Source of the DNA: an uncultured Lachnospiraceae bacterium
GTDB taxonomy: Bacteria; Bacillota; Clostridia; Lachnospirales; Lachnospiraceae
Direction of reading: 5' to 3'
Assembly: GCA_944381635.1 (NCBI GenBank)
Contig: CALWLY010000004.1
Coordinates: 1 to 64,000 of the forward strand
DNA length: 64,000 bases
Both the position numbers and the translations under genes were made by a program. Numbering within the stretch: position 1 is the first letter of the stretch; each line of letters opens with the position of its first letter. The notes beneath the pieces were generated by a model, which worked only from the letters and a program-made list of their open reading frames with translations, was not told the DNA's origin and did not search any database. This document shows positions 18,179 to 25,762 of the stretch, in pieces.

Positions 18179-19657
18179 TTATGCCCAGGGATTTTCAGAA
18201 GGATACAGCATTCCCTTGGGCTGGTTGAAATTGATTTCGTCCAGTTCCACGCCGATGTATTTGAATACTTCAAACAGTGTCTTTCCAAAGTGTCCGAAAA
18301 CAACTGCGCCGTGGTGAGGATAATTTTTCTCAATCAGCACGTGACGATAGAAACGTCCCATTTCCGGAATTGCGAATACACCAATCGCGCCAAAGGAACG
18401 TGTTGCAACGGGAAGAACTTCTCCCTGTGCGATGTATGCGCGCAATTTTGCATCTGATGTGCTCTGGAGACGATAGAATGTGATATCGCCCGGTTTGATA
18501 TCGCCTTCCAGTGTTCCCTGTGTCACTTCTTCCGGAAGGTTTCTTGCCATAATTCTCTGGTATTTCATTTCGCAGAATGCCAGCTTATCGGTTGCTGTAT
18601 TTCCGCAGTGGAATCCCATGAAAGTATCTTTTAATGTGTAATTGCCGTATTTGCCTTTGATTTCAGCATCGTACATATCTGCCGGAACAGAGTTGTTGAT
18701 ATCAAGCAAAGTTACGGTATCTTTGCTGATTACAGTTCCGATGTATTCGCTGAGTGCTCCGTAGATATCTACTTCGCAGGATACCGGAATGCCCATTTTG
18801 GTCAGGCGGCTGTTTACATAACAGGGTACAAATCCAAACTGTGTCTGGAATGCGGGCCAGCATTTTCCTGCGATAGCAACAAAATCACGGCTTCCTTTGT
18901 GGTCTCTTACCCAGTCAAGCAGTGTCAGTTCATACTGAGCCAGCTTATTCAGGATTTCCGGTTTCTTATTGCCGGAACCAAGTTCTGCTGCCATATCTGC
19001 TGCCACTTCCGGAATTCTCTCATCACCTGCATGTTTGTTGAAAGCTTCAAACAGATCCAGTTCAGAGTTTTCTTCAATCTCAACGCCCAGGTTAAACAGC
19101 TGTTTAATCGGTGCGTTGCATGCCATAAAGTCCTGAGGACGAGGACCGAAGGAAATAATTTTCAGATTTCTCAGTCCGATCACTGCTCTTGCGATAGGCG
19201 CGAACTCAGCGATCATATCTGCACAGCCGGCAGCTGTTCCAACCGGGTATTCCGGAATGTAAGCTTTTAAATTACGCATCTTCAGGTTGTAGCTTGCATT
19301 CAGCACACCACAGTATGCATCGCCGCGGCCGTCGATCAGGTTGTTTCCTGTCTCTTCTGCAGCTGCCACGATCATAGCCGGTCCGTCGAATTCTTTGATC
19401 AGCAGTGTTTCCGGTGTCTCCGGTCCGAAGTTTCCAAGGTATACTACCAGTGCGTTAGCTCCTGCTGCTTTTATGTCTGCAAGAGCTTTTCTCATGTCCA
19501 CTTCATTTTCAATACATACCGGACATTCATAGATTTCTCCGTATTTTTCTCTGTAAGCTGCTACTACGGCTTCTCTTCTAGACACAGACAGTGTCATAGG
19601 GAAGCAGTCGCGGCTTACTGCCACGATACCAATTTTTTCTACAGGAATGTTGTTCAT
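18179..19657 (-). CDS. L-fucose/L-arabinose isomerase family protein
   Basis: 492 residues resembling the FucI/AraA fold, with the Rossmann-like N-terminal part (KIGIVAVSRDCFPM, VVYLGNFGPETPETLL) and a C-terminal part containing FHCGNTATDKLA and a terminal His-rich segment NYPHHGAVVFGHFGKTLFEVF. Enzymes of this family interconvert aldoses and ketoses with Mn2+. Being upstream-linked to a xylulokinase, it probably makes a ketopentose for that kinase; D-arabinose, L-fucose or D-xylose could be substrates. The start at 19657 follows GGAGG; an ATG five codons upstream overlaps that site and is unlikely. Last gene of the operon. Confidence 0.8.
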   Translation of the reverse strand: MNNIPVEKIGIVAVSRDCFPMTLSVSRREAVVAAYREKYGEIYECPVCIENEVDMRKALADIKAAGANALVVYLGNFGPETPETLLIKEFDGPAMIVAAAEETGNNLIDGRGDAYCGVLNASYNLKMRNLKAYIPEYPVGTAAGCADMIAEFAPIARAVIGLRNLKIISFGPRPQDFMACNAPIKQLFNLGVEIEENSELDLFEAFNKHAGDERIPEVAADMAAELGSGNKKPEILNKLAQYELTLLDWVRDHKGSRDFVAIAGKCWPAFQTQFGFVPCYVNSRLTKMGIPVSCEVDIYGALSEYIGTVISKDTVTLLDINNSVPADMYDAEIKGKYGNYTLKDTFMGFHCGNTATDKLAFCEMKYQRIMARNLPEEVTQGTLEGDIKPGDITFYRLQSTSDAKLRAYIAQGEVLPVATRSFGAIGVFAIPEMGRFYRHVLIEKNYPHHGAVVFGHFGKTLFEVFKYIGVELDEINFNQPKGMLYPSENPWA

Positions 19658-19742
19658 TTTCTTATCCTCCATAACCCTTTATATTATGGCAAAGCTCTCT
19701 GATAAGAGCTCTGCCGGTTTACCACGTGTTTTGTGCCTGCTG

Positions 19743-20357
19743 TCAGACTCTGATATTTTCACCGATAAGGCCGATATGGCTTCCTTCCGGAAGACCTCCT
19801 TCGGGATGACCGATCAGCCATTTGTTTTTGGCTGTGATCAATCCATCCTCCCATCCTTTGTGCTCTTTATCAAGAGGGAGATTGGTATCTTTGGGAAGAA
19901 CAATCACACAGCGGAATCCCTCTTCTCCCACACTGCAGGGCGCGTAATGCAAAGTTGTGGCATACAGTTCCACTGCTGTTCCCTTCTCCACGCGGAAAGC
20001 CTCTATCTTGGAGGTATCGTAGGTGAAATCTTCCGTTATATCCGGCTGCCATCCAAGCAAAAGAATCAAATCCGTAGCAGCTATGTCAATCTCAGAGCTT
20101 CTGTGATATTCCACTGCGTTCAGATAGTGATTGTGTCCGTTGCAGTATCCGATCTGAATGGGAAGTTCTCCGTAGGTAATTTCTTTTAACTGCTCATACA
20201 CGGGAAGAGCTTCCAAAGCCGCAATGCTTGGTTCATACACCACGTCTTCCGGACACGGTGTCTCCTCCATCTTTGCTACAATTTCTGTAAAATCAATATT
20301 TTTAATGATTTTTCCATATTTGGAAAATCTTTCATCTGTCACGCTGTAAATCTGCAT
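19743..20357 (-). CDS. DUF4867-type cupin protein (sugar locus)
   Basis: 204 residues with a cupin-like core: GYCNGHNHYLNAVEYHRSSE (about 80-100) supplies His, His and Glu ligands, and LYATTLHYAPC supplies a later His. I recall this family as DUF4867, but that name is from memory. Cupins of similar outline include lyxose isomerases and ureidoglycolate lyases; here it lies between an isomerase and a xylulokinase, so a sugar isomerase or epimerase role is plausible but unproven. AGGAG lies 7 nt upstream of the ATG. Confidence 0.65.
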   Translation of the reverse strand: MQIYSVTDERFSKYGKIIKNIDFTEIVAKMEETPCPEDVVYEPSIAALEALPVYEQLKEITYGELPIQIGYCNGHNHYLNAVEYHRSSEIDIAATDLILLLGWQPDITEDFTYDTSKIEAFRVEKGTAVELYATTLHYAPCSVGEEGFRCVIVLPKDTNLPLDKEHKGWEDGLITAKNKWLIGHPEGGLPEGSHIGLIGENIRV

Positions 20358-20393
20358 GATACTTCTCCTTTCTTCTGCCTGTCCATCCGGGCA

Positions 20394-21866
20394 TCAATCC
20401 ACAAGCTTTGTGAAAAGCTCCCTGCATGCGGGATAAATCTGTCTGAATTTCTGATAGCGCTCTTCATATTTTGCAGCCAGCTGCGCATCGGGTTCTACAG
20501 TATCCACCACTTTGACCAGTTTCTCTGCCGCTTCCTCCACCGAAGCAAATTCGCCGCAGGCAACGGCCGCCAGCATGGCAGCTCCATATCCCGGTCCTTC
20601 TTCACTTTCAATGACATCCACTTTTAAGTTCATCACATTGGCAATGATCTTTTTCCAGAGAGGGCTCTTCGCGCCTCCGCCGCAGATTTTTGTTCTCTCA
20701 ATGGGAATATTCAGAGATTTCGCCACTTCCAGGGAATCTCTCAGTGCAAAAGCCACGCCCTCCAGAACTGCCTGTGTCATATCCGCTCTTGTGGTATCCA
20801 TTGTCATACCGATAAAAGTTCCTCTGGCGTTCGGATCGTTGTGAGGAGAACGCTCTCCCATCAGATAAGGCAGGAAATACACATGGTTTTCACCCAGTTT
20901 TTCAATCTGAGCCTGTTCCTCTCCGTAATTCTTCGTGCCGATGATATCATCCATCCACCATTTATTGCAAGAAGCAGCGCTGAGCATACATCCCATCAGA
21001 TGATAATGACCGTCTGCATGGGCAAATGCATGCAGGGCATTGTGTTTATCCACTCCGAATTTTTCTGAGGAAATAAAAATCGTGCCGCTTGTTCCAAGGG
21101 AAATGTTGCATCTTCCCTCGCCCACGGTTCCGGTTCCCACTGCAGCTGCCGCGTTGTCTCCCGCTCCTGCCGCTACTTTTACCTGGTCGGAAACTCCCAG
21201 CTGCGCCGCAATCTCCGGAAGCAGGCATCCTACTGTTTCATAACTTTCATACACTTTTGCCAGCTGTTCTTCTTTCACATGACAGATTTCGCACATTTCC
21301 TTTGACCAGCAGCGGTTCTTCACATCGAACAAAAGCATTCCGGAAGCATCGGAAACATCGGTGCAATGTACTCCTGTCAGTTTATAGGCAATGTAATCTT
21401 TGGGCAGCATGATTTTTGCTATCCTTGCAAAGTTTTCCGGCTCCTTATTTTTTACCCATAAAATCTTGGGTGCGGTAAAGCCGGTAAAGGAAATATTTGC
21501 GGTATACCGGGAAAGAGTTTCCTTTCCGATCACGTTGTTCAGATAATCGCATTCCTCCACGGTTCTTCCGTCATTCCACAAAATAGCAGGACGTATCACT
21601 TCGTCGTTTTCATCCAGAATGACAAGCCCGTGCATCTGTCCGCCGAAGCTGATACCTGCCACCTGGGACTTATCGCATTCACTCAAAAGTTCTTTCAATC
21701 CGTCCATAGTCTGTGCAAACCAGTCCTCCGGTTTTTGCTCTGACCATCCCGGATTCGGAAAATACAGCGGATATTCCCTGGAAACAACCTTATGTATTTT
21801 TCCCTTTTCATCCATCAGCAGCAGTTTCACTGCGCTTGTTCCCAAATCCACGCCAATATAAAGCAT
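20394..21866 (-). CDS. xylB: xylulokinase (FGGY family)
   Basis: 490 residues. ATP-dependent sugar kinase that makes xylulose 5-phosphate for the pentose phosphate or phosphoketolase route. The N-terminal phosphate loop is YIGVDLGTSAVKLLL, substrate residues lie in SFGGQMHGLV, the catalytic Asp in ILWNDGRT or the later GAGDNAAAAVG, and ATP contacts in KICGGGAKSPLW. GATAGGAGG precedes the start. It is the first gene of the operon behind promoter 21924-21952. FGGY substrates are hard to read from sequence, so a related ketose is possible. Confidence 0.88.
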   Translation of the reverse strand: MLYIGVDLGTSAVKLLLMDEKGKIHKVVSREYPLYFPNPGWSEQKPEDWFAQTMDGLKELLSECDKSQVAGISFGGQMHGLVILDENDEVIRPAILWNDGRTVEECDYLNNVIGKETLSRYTANISFTGFTAPKILWVKNKEPENFARIAKIMLPKDYIAYKLTGVHCTDVSDASGMLLFDVKNRCWSKEMCEICHVKEEQLAKVYESYETVGCLLPEIAAQLGVSDQVKVAAGAGDNAAAAVGTGTVGEGRCNISLGTSGTIFISSEKFGVDKHNALHAFAHADGHYHLMGCMLSAASCNKWWMDDIIGTKNYGEEQAQIEKLGENHVYFLPYLMGERSPHNDPNARGTFIGMTMDTTRADMTQAVLEGVAFALRDSLEVAKSLNIPIERTKICGGGAKSPLWKKIIANVMNLKVDVIESEEGPGYGAAMLAAVACGEFASVEEAAEKLVKVVDTVEPDAQLAAKYEERYQKFRQIYPACRELFTKLVD

Positions 21867-21893
21867 ATTTTGCCTCCTATCTTTCCGTTCATC

Positions 21894-21909
21894 TCGTGCC
21901 CGTGCACGA
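21894..21909. promoter_or_regulatory. operator-like palindrome 1 (xylB leader)
   Basis: Perfect dyad TCGTGC-N4-GCACGA, 28 bp before the xylB start and about 15 bp past its -10 box, a position suited to repression. Two more copies, less complete, lie at 21968-21983 and 22045-22054. The even centre and 16-bp size fit a LacI-family operator, probably for the regulator starting at 22145. Confidence 0.6.
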
Positions 21910-21923
21910 TACTTTCTGTCTTT

Positions 21924-21952
21924 ATCATATGCTTACTGAAAAAAAAATGCAA
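21924..21952 (-). promoter_or_regulatory. sigma-A promoter of the xylB operon
   Basis: Minus strand: -35 TTGCAT at 21947-21952, 17-bp spacer, -10 TATGAT at 21924-21929. The T-rich spacer and the operator just downstream support it. Confidence 0.7.
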
Positions 21953-21967
21953 GACCCTTTTCTATTT

Positions 21968-21983
21968 TCGTGATAGCGCACAA
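21968..21983. promoter_or_regulatory. operator-like palindrome 2
   Basis: TCGTGA-N4-GCACAA, an imperfect copy of the 21894-21909 dyad, 15 bp upstream of the xylB -35 box. With the half-site TCGTGCCCGT at 22045-22054 it could allow looping or divergent control. Confidence 0.45.
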
Positions 21984-22082
21984 ATTGACGTTACATTCCG
22001 CCGATTTTCACGCTCCTGTTTTGTCTATTTTCACAATTTTCATTTCGTGCCCGTTTTTTACCCTTTTTTCCTCTCTGAAAAA

Positions 22083-22111
22083 TTGACTTTGCGGCTGTCC
22101 TATGCTACCCT
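22083..22111 (+). promoter_or_regulatory. promoter of the lacI-type gene
   Basis: TTGACT at 22083-22088, 17-bp spacer, TACCCT at 22106-22111. The -10 is poor, so the gene may be weakly expressed. An operator half-site lies about 30 bp upstream. Confidence 0.45.
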
Positions 22112-22144
22112 TTTAGATAGTTCCAATCAAAAAGGAGGAAGCTT

Positions 22145-23161
22145 ATGACTACCATCCGCGAAATTGCAGATCTGGCCGGCGTGTCCCGCGGCACTGTGGA
22201 CAGAGTTTTAAATAACCGAGGCGCAGTAAATGCCGATACTGCCCGCAAAGTCATGGAAATTGCAAAGGCTCTGGACTATCGTCCCAACCGGGCCGGCATT
22301 GTGCTTGCAGCTCAGAAAAAGAATCTGAAACTGGGAGTCATTTTATTTGACACCAAAAATCCCTTTTTCGATGAAGTCTTAGAGGGCGTCCAGGCCGAAG
22401 AAGAAGAACTTGCAAGCTACAACTGTTCCATCATTATTCGCCGCGTGGGCTTTGACGCCTCAGAACAGATTGCTGCTATCGACGAGGTTGTCAGCCAGGG
22501 AATCAACGGCATCATACTTTCCCCGTATAATGATGAACCGGTACGTCAAAAAATCAACGAGCTCTTCCAGAAAGGGATTCCCGTCATCACCACCAACACA
22601 GACATCCGGGATTCCAAAAGGCTGGCCTTTGTAGGCAGCGATTTCTACCGCTGCGGAGAGACTGCTGCCGGTCTTATGCACCTGATTACCGGTGGAAGCG
22701 CCAAAATCGGTATTATCTCCGGCTCTTCCAAGGTTCTCTGTCACACAGACCGCATTGCAGGATTTGAAGACTGTATCCGCAGCCACTATACAGATCTTAC
22801 CATCGTTGCCTCCATCGAAAACAGCGACGATGAATTTGAAAGCTACGAAAAAACTTCCCGCCTTCTGCAGATGCATCCTGAGATCACGGCGCTCTACTTT
22901 ACAGCCGGAGGCGTTTACGGCGGCTGCCGTGCTGTTCAAAATGCAGGAAGGAAAGACATCCGCATTATCAGCTACGACAAAGTTCCCACCACAAAGGAAC
23001 TGGTAGAACAGGGCGTTATCAGCGCCACGATCTGCCAGCAGCCTTTTGTACAGGGCTCCAAACCTCTGGAACTTCTGTTTTCCTATCTGACAACCGGAGA
23101 ACTTCCCGAAAAAGAAAACAATTATACAGCGGTCGACATCCGCATCCGCGAAAACATATAA
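22145..23161 (+). CDS. LacI family transcriptional regulator
   Basis: 338 residues. N-terminal helix-turn-helix TIREIADLAGVSRGTVDRVLN and hinge YRPNRAGIVLAAQ, followed by a periplasmic-binding-protein-like sugar domain (LGVILFDTKNPFFDEVLEGVQ...). The sensor resembles the RbsB/D-ribose type. AAAAAGGAGGAAGCTT precedes the start. It is divergent from the xylB operon and three related palindromic sites lie between the two, so it very likely represses that operon until a pentose is present. The inducer is not known. Confidence 0.9.
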   Translation: MTTIREIADLAGVSRGTVDRVLNNRGAVNADTARKVMEIAKALDYRPNRAGIVLAAQKKNLKLGVILFDTKNPFFDEVLEGVQAEEEELASYNCSIIIRRVGFDASEQIAAIDEVVSQGINGIILSPYNDEPVRQKINELFQKGIPVITTNTDIRDSKRLAFVGSDFYRCGETAAGLMHLITGGSAKIGIISGSSKVLCHTDRIAGFEDCIRSHYTDLTIVASIENSDDEFESYEKTSRLLQMHPEITALYFTAGGVYGGCRAVQNAGRKDIRIISYDKVPTTKELVEQGVISATICQQPFVQGSKPLELLFSYLTTGELPEKENNYTAVDIRIRENI

Positions 23162-23282
23162 AGAATCCTGTAAAACAGGATTCTCCGCCTGCGGCGGGAT
23201 GCGCAGGCATCCAATTTCTCTTTGCCCCAGTGCGATTTATCGTTTTTACTTGACAGGAAATAAAGTTTCCTGTCAAGTAAAA
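23162..23282. repeat. composite palindromic element (double hairpin)
   Basis: 9-bp hairpin AGAATCCTG/CAGGATTCT at 23162-23184, then a G+C-rich stretch with GCCTGCG/CGCAGGC-like pairing, then perfect 17-bp arms TTTTACTTGACAGGAAA (23244-23260) with its reverse complement (23266-23282). Same order of short hairpin, G+C-rich spacer and long palindrome as the element at 2166-2229 read on the minus strand, but the arms differ. It sits between convergent genes. Confidence 0.65.
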
Positions 23283-23283
23283 G

Positions 23284-23323
23284 AATCCCTTCGAATCGCT
23301 TTTGCAAACGATCCGAAGGGATT
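23284..23323. terminator. bidirectional intrinsic terminator
   Basis: AATCCCTTCG and CGAAGGGATT with an inner CG/CG pair form a stem between the convergent lacI-type gene and the 23355 gene. T-rich bases follow on both strands (ATTTCTTC on plus, ATTCTTTTAC on minus). Confidence 0.6.
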
Positions 23324-23354
23324 TCTTCGTTCCATTTATTTTACCGACAGGCTG

Positions 23355-23768
23355 TTACAGGGAAAAAGACATCAGCGCCAGCTTGCTTAAATGTATCTCC
23401 TCCACAACAATGCTGTCTTTCTTTTTCATAAGGGCAGGATCATCAAGCACCTGATCCACCGTATACTCTCTGCTGATGTAGCCGGGAGTTTTTCTCTTTC
23501 TTCCATCCGCTTCTTCCCAGACGCTCATCTTGAATTTGGCTTTCAGCTGTTTATAAGCCATATAGGATCTGCCTTCTTTGTCCAGGTAAAACAGATGATT
23601 TTCCGCAGTGGTATCCGCCGCCACCTCTTTTAACATATAATGGCTGAGAATTGCCTTGAACTTAAAAGGAATGGCATCCACATCCATCATTTCCCCATAG
23701 GTATATTTCGCGCCGATATAAACATTACTCAAATCCTGTATGACATACTTAAAATCCTGCTGTGCCAT
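23355..23768 (-). CDS. unrecognised 137-residue protein
   Basis: Starts MAQQDFKYVIQDLSNVYIG; AGGAGAAGCGGG lies before the ATG at 23768. The frame remains open upstream, but that stretch overlaps the sigma-like gene and has antisense-like composition, so the shorter start is preferred. It is a soluble alpha/beta protein with a charged middle (KFKMSVWEEADGRKRK). I do not recognise the family. It follows the sigma-like gene by 73 nt on the same strand, so the two may act together. Confidence 0.7.
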   Translation of the reverse strand: MAQQDFKYVIQDLSNVYIGAKYTYGEMMDVDAIPFKFKAILSHYMLKEVAADTTAENHLFYLDKEGRSYMAYKQLKAKFKMSVWEEADGRKRKTPGYISREYTVDQVLDDPALMKKKDSIVVEEIHLSKLALMSFSL

Positions 23769-23841
23769 CCCGCTTCTCCTGTCATCGAAAAATACGCCGC
23801 TGTTCACTTTTGTTCCAGCGGCCTGCAAACAAAAATACTTC

Positions 23842-24588
23842 CTATCTTTCCCCTTTGCTGTCCAGATATTCAATCTGGTCTGCGCTGATACGGATTGCAT
23901 CGCGGATGATTTCCTCGTCCATTCCTGTCTCTGCCGCCAGCTCGGAGACGGTAACTTTTCTTCCCAGGCTTTCTGCCAGTTCTTTGGCCGGCTCCAGGAT
24001 TTTGTTTGCTTCCTCAGCCAGTTTGCCGCCTGTCTCTTTCTGCTCTGTATTTTCCGCAATATAGTTTTCCATAGCTTCCATGATCATACTGCCCAGAGTG
24101 CCCTGAGCCTCCGTTGCATTTGCAGCACAATCAAGCATCTCCACGGCCATCGTCAAAGCCACGTTGCCCTCGCCGATCAGATCCTCCAGAAAAACTCCCT
24201 GACCTGCGTACAGCTTGGCAATATCCACAACCTGGGGAAGATAAATCTCAATCAGCTTCTGTTTTGCGGAAACATCTCCTGCCATGGCAGACAAAGTTAT
24301 GGCCTCTTTCACACCTTCTGTCACTTCTTCCAACGCTTCCAGGCTTTCCAGATAAGTTTCCAGATAATTGATTTCCTCTTCGCTCAGATAATCGTCAGGG
24401 TTTACCGGTTCCCCGATACCGATTTTTTTCTTTTTCAGATAATCATATACCAGTTCCAGCTGTTCTTTCTGCAGATTCAAATCCCGGAAAGCTTCCGCCA
24501 CCTGTTCCTCGCTGATGCAGTTTCCCTGCTCTGACGCCAGTTTGCGAACTTTTTCCAGTGTTTTTGCAAATTCCAGTTCCTGATTCAT
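23842..24588 (-). CDS. sigma-70-like protein lacking region 4
   Basis: 248 residues, acidic. A region 1.1-like N-terminus (LVYDYLKKKKIGIGEPV), a short region 1.2-2-like core (KQKLIEIYLPQVVDIAKLYAGQGVFLEDLIGEGNVALTMAVE) and a region 3-like helix pair (EANKILEPAKELAESLGRKVTVSELAAETGMDEEIIRDAIRIS) can be aligned with primary sigma factors. The aromatic and basic residues of regions 2.3-2.4 that melt and read the -10 box are replaced by acidic residues, and the protein stops before region 4. It could still bind the RNA polymerase beta' clamp. It is co-directional with a rhomboid-like gene 44 nt upstream and the unrecognised 23355 gene. Confidence 0.8.
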   Translation of the reverse strand: MNQELEFAKTLEKVRKLASEQGNCISEEQVAEAFRDLNLQKEQLELVYDYLKKKKIGIGEPVNPDDYLSEEEINYLETYLESLEALEEVTEGVKEAITLSAMAGDVSAKQKLIEIYLPQVVDIAKLYAGQGVFLEDLIGEGNVALTMAVEMLDCAANATEAQGTLGSMIMEAMENYIAENTEQKETGGKLAEEANKILEPAKELAESLGRKVTVSELAAETGMDEEIIRDAIRISADQIEYLDSKGER

Positions 24589-24632
24589 TGTTACCTCTCA
24601 TTCTGTTGTCCGAAAAGATCCCGGACTCTGTA

Positions 24633-25541
24633 TTAGTGTCTTTTTACATGCTGATGTGTAAAGAGATGATCCTGACAATATTCGTAATTTCCCTCACATT
24701 TGGAGCAGAAACGGAATTCCAGATGATCCCCGTCTTTTTCTGTTCGTCCGCAGACTGCACATTTATGCTTTGTCACACCGCTTCCGGTTTCAGCATGGCG
24801 AACTTCCCGTTTGAAATCATGCCTTCTTCGCATCTGCTTGGGAGACATATGAATATGATTTCTGGATGTGAAGAAAAATACAATGAAGTTGAGCAGCGAA
24901 GCTCCCACTGCCACCCACACTGCCACACCGCCGGACAGGCAGCTGTAAATCATCAGGATTCCATAAATAATACCCAGCCATTTTACCTTGATCGGGAAAA
25001 TAAACATCAGCAGTACCTGCATATCCGGGAAGGTTGCTGCATAGGCCAGGAATATGGACATATTGACATAGTAGGTGCTGAACATGGCAAAAGAGATCAC
25101 AGAACCGTTTGCCAATGCGTAGATATTCAGACCGTATACGGAATACTGCACCACGCCGCCTGTCAGCAGGCAGTATCCATATAATAGGAAGCTTCCCAAA
25201 ACAGTGAAAACCACACCCAGGAATAAATACAGGTTGTACCGGTAAGTTCCCCAGGTTCTTTCCAGAGAAGTTCCTATGGAATAATAAAAATACAGCATGA
25301 TCAGTGTAAAAAACAGATTGCTTCCTGCATCCGGCGGAACTACCAGCCAGGTTACCAGACGCCATATCTGGAATCTTTCGATAATCTGAAACGGATCCAG
25401 TGTCAGATAATTCAGGAATACCGGATTGATCAACTGAATTACATATCCCACCGCATAGCAGATAATCAGATATAAGGAAATATTGGGTATTGCATATTTC
25501 CCAAATTTTCTTTCAAAATTACTTGAAAAATTACCTTTCAT
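24633..25541 (-). CDS. rhomboid-like membrane protein with C-terminal zinc ribbon
   Basis: 302 residues with about six membrane helices. The segment FQIWRLVTWLVVPP...GTSLERTWGTYRYNLY corresponds to the WRLxT...LExxWG core of the rhomboid/Derlin fold. The protease Ser motif GxSG is absent (the helix reads LANGSVISFAMF), so it is probably a pseudoprotease. After the last helix come a basic linker and two CxxC pairs (KCAVCGRT, FCSKCEGN) plus CQDHLFTHQHVKRH, a likely zinc-binding tail. The start at 25541 has GGGAG upstream. First gene of the group with the sigma-like protein. Confidence 0.75.
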   Translation of the reverse strand: MKGNFSSNFERKFGKYAIPNISLYLIICYAVGYVIQLINPVFLNYLTLDPFQIIERFQIWRLVTWLVVPPDAGSNLFFTLIMLYFYYSIGTSLERTWGTYRYNLYLFLGVVFTVLGSFLLYGYCLLTGGVVQYSVYGLNIYALANGSVISFAMFSTYYVNMSIFLAYAATFPDMQVLLMFIFPIKVKWLGIIYGILMIYSCLSGGVAVWVAVGASLLNFIVFFFTSRNHIHMSPKQMRRRHDFKREVRHAETGSGVTKHKCAVCGRTEKDGDHLEFRFCSKCEGNYEYCQDHLFTHQHVKRH

Positions 25542-25579
25542 GAATTCACTCCCATTTATTTTCAAATGATTCCGTATGT

Positions 25580-25608
25580 ATTCTATCATTGTGCATGAAA
25601 AAAGTAAA
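25580..25608 (-). promoter_or_regulatory. promoter of the rhomboid-like operon
   Basis: Minus strand: -35 TTTACT at 25603-25608, 17-bp spacer, -10 TAGAAT at 25580-25585, about 40 nt before the start codon. Confidence 0.5.
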
Positions 25609-25680
25609 CGGTATAACACAGGCTTTTAAAAAATGTAATAAAAAGTTTAGAATTGAACTATTTTTTTCATAAGGATTTCG

Positions 25681-25709
25681 TTGCGATTTGTTTTTTTGTG
25701 TCGTATAAT
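25681..25709 (+). promoter_or_regulatory. sigma-A promoter of the activase gene
   Basis: TTGCGA at 25681-25686, 17-bp spacer, TATAAT at 25704-25709, about 50 nt upstream of the start codon at 25763. Confidence 0.75.
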
Positions 25710-25762
25710 GTAAAAGTTGAGTTATCAAGTAAAGTATATTTTAATAGGAAGAAAGAGCGATT

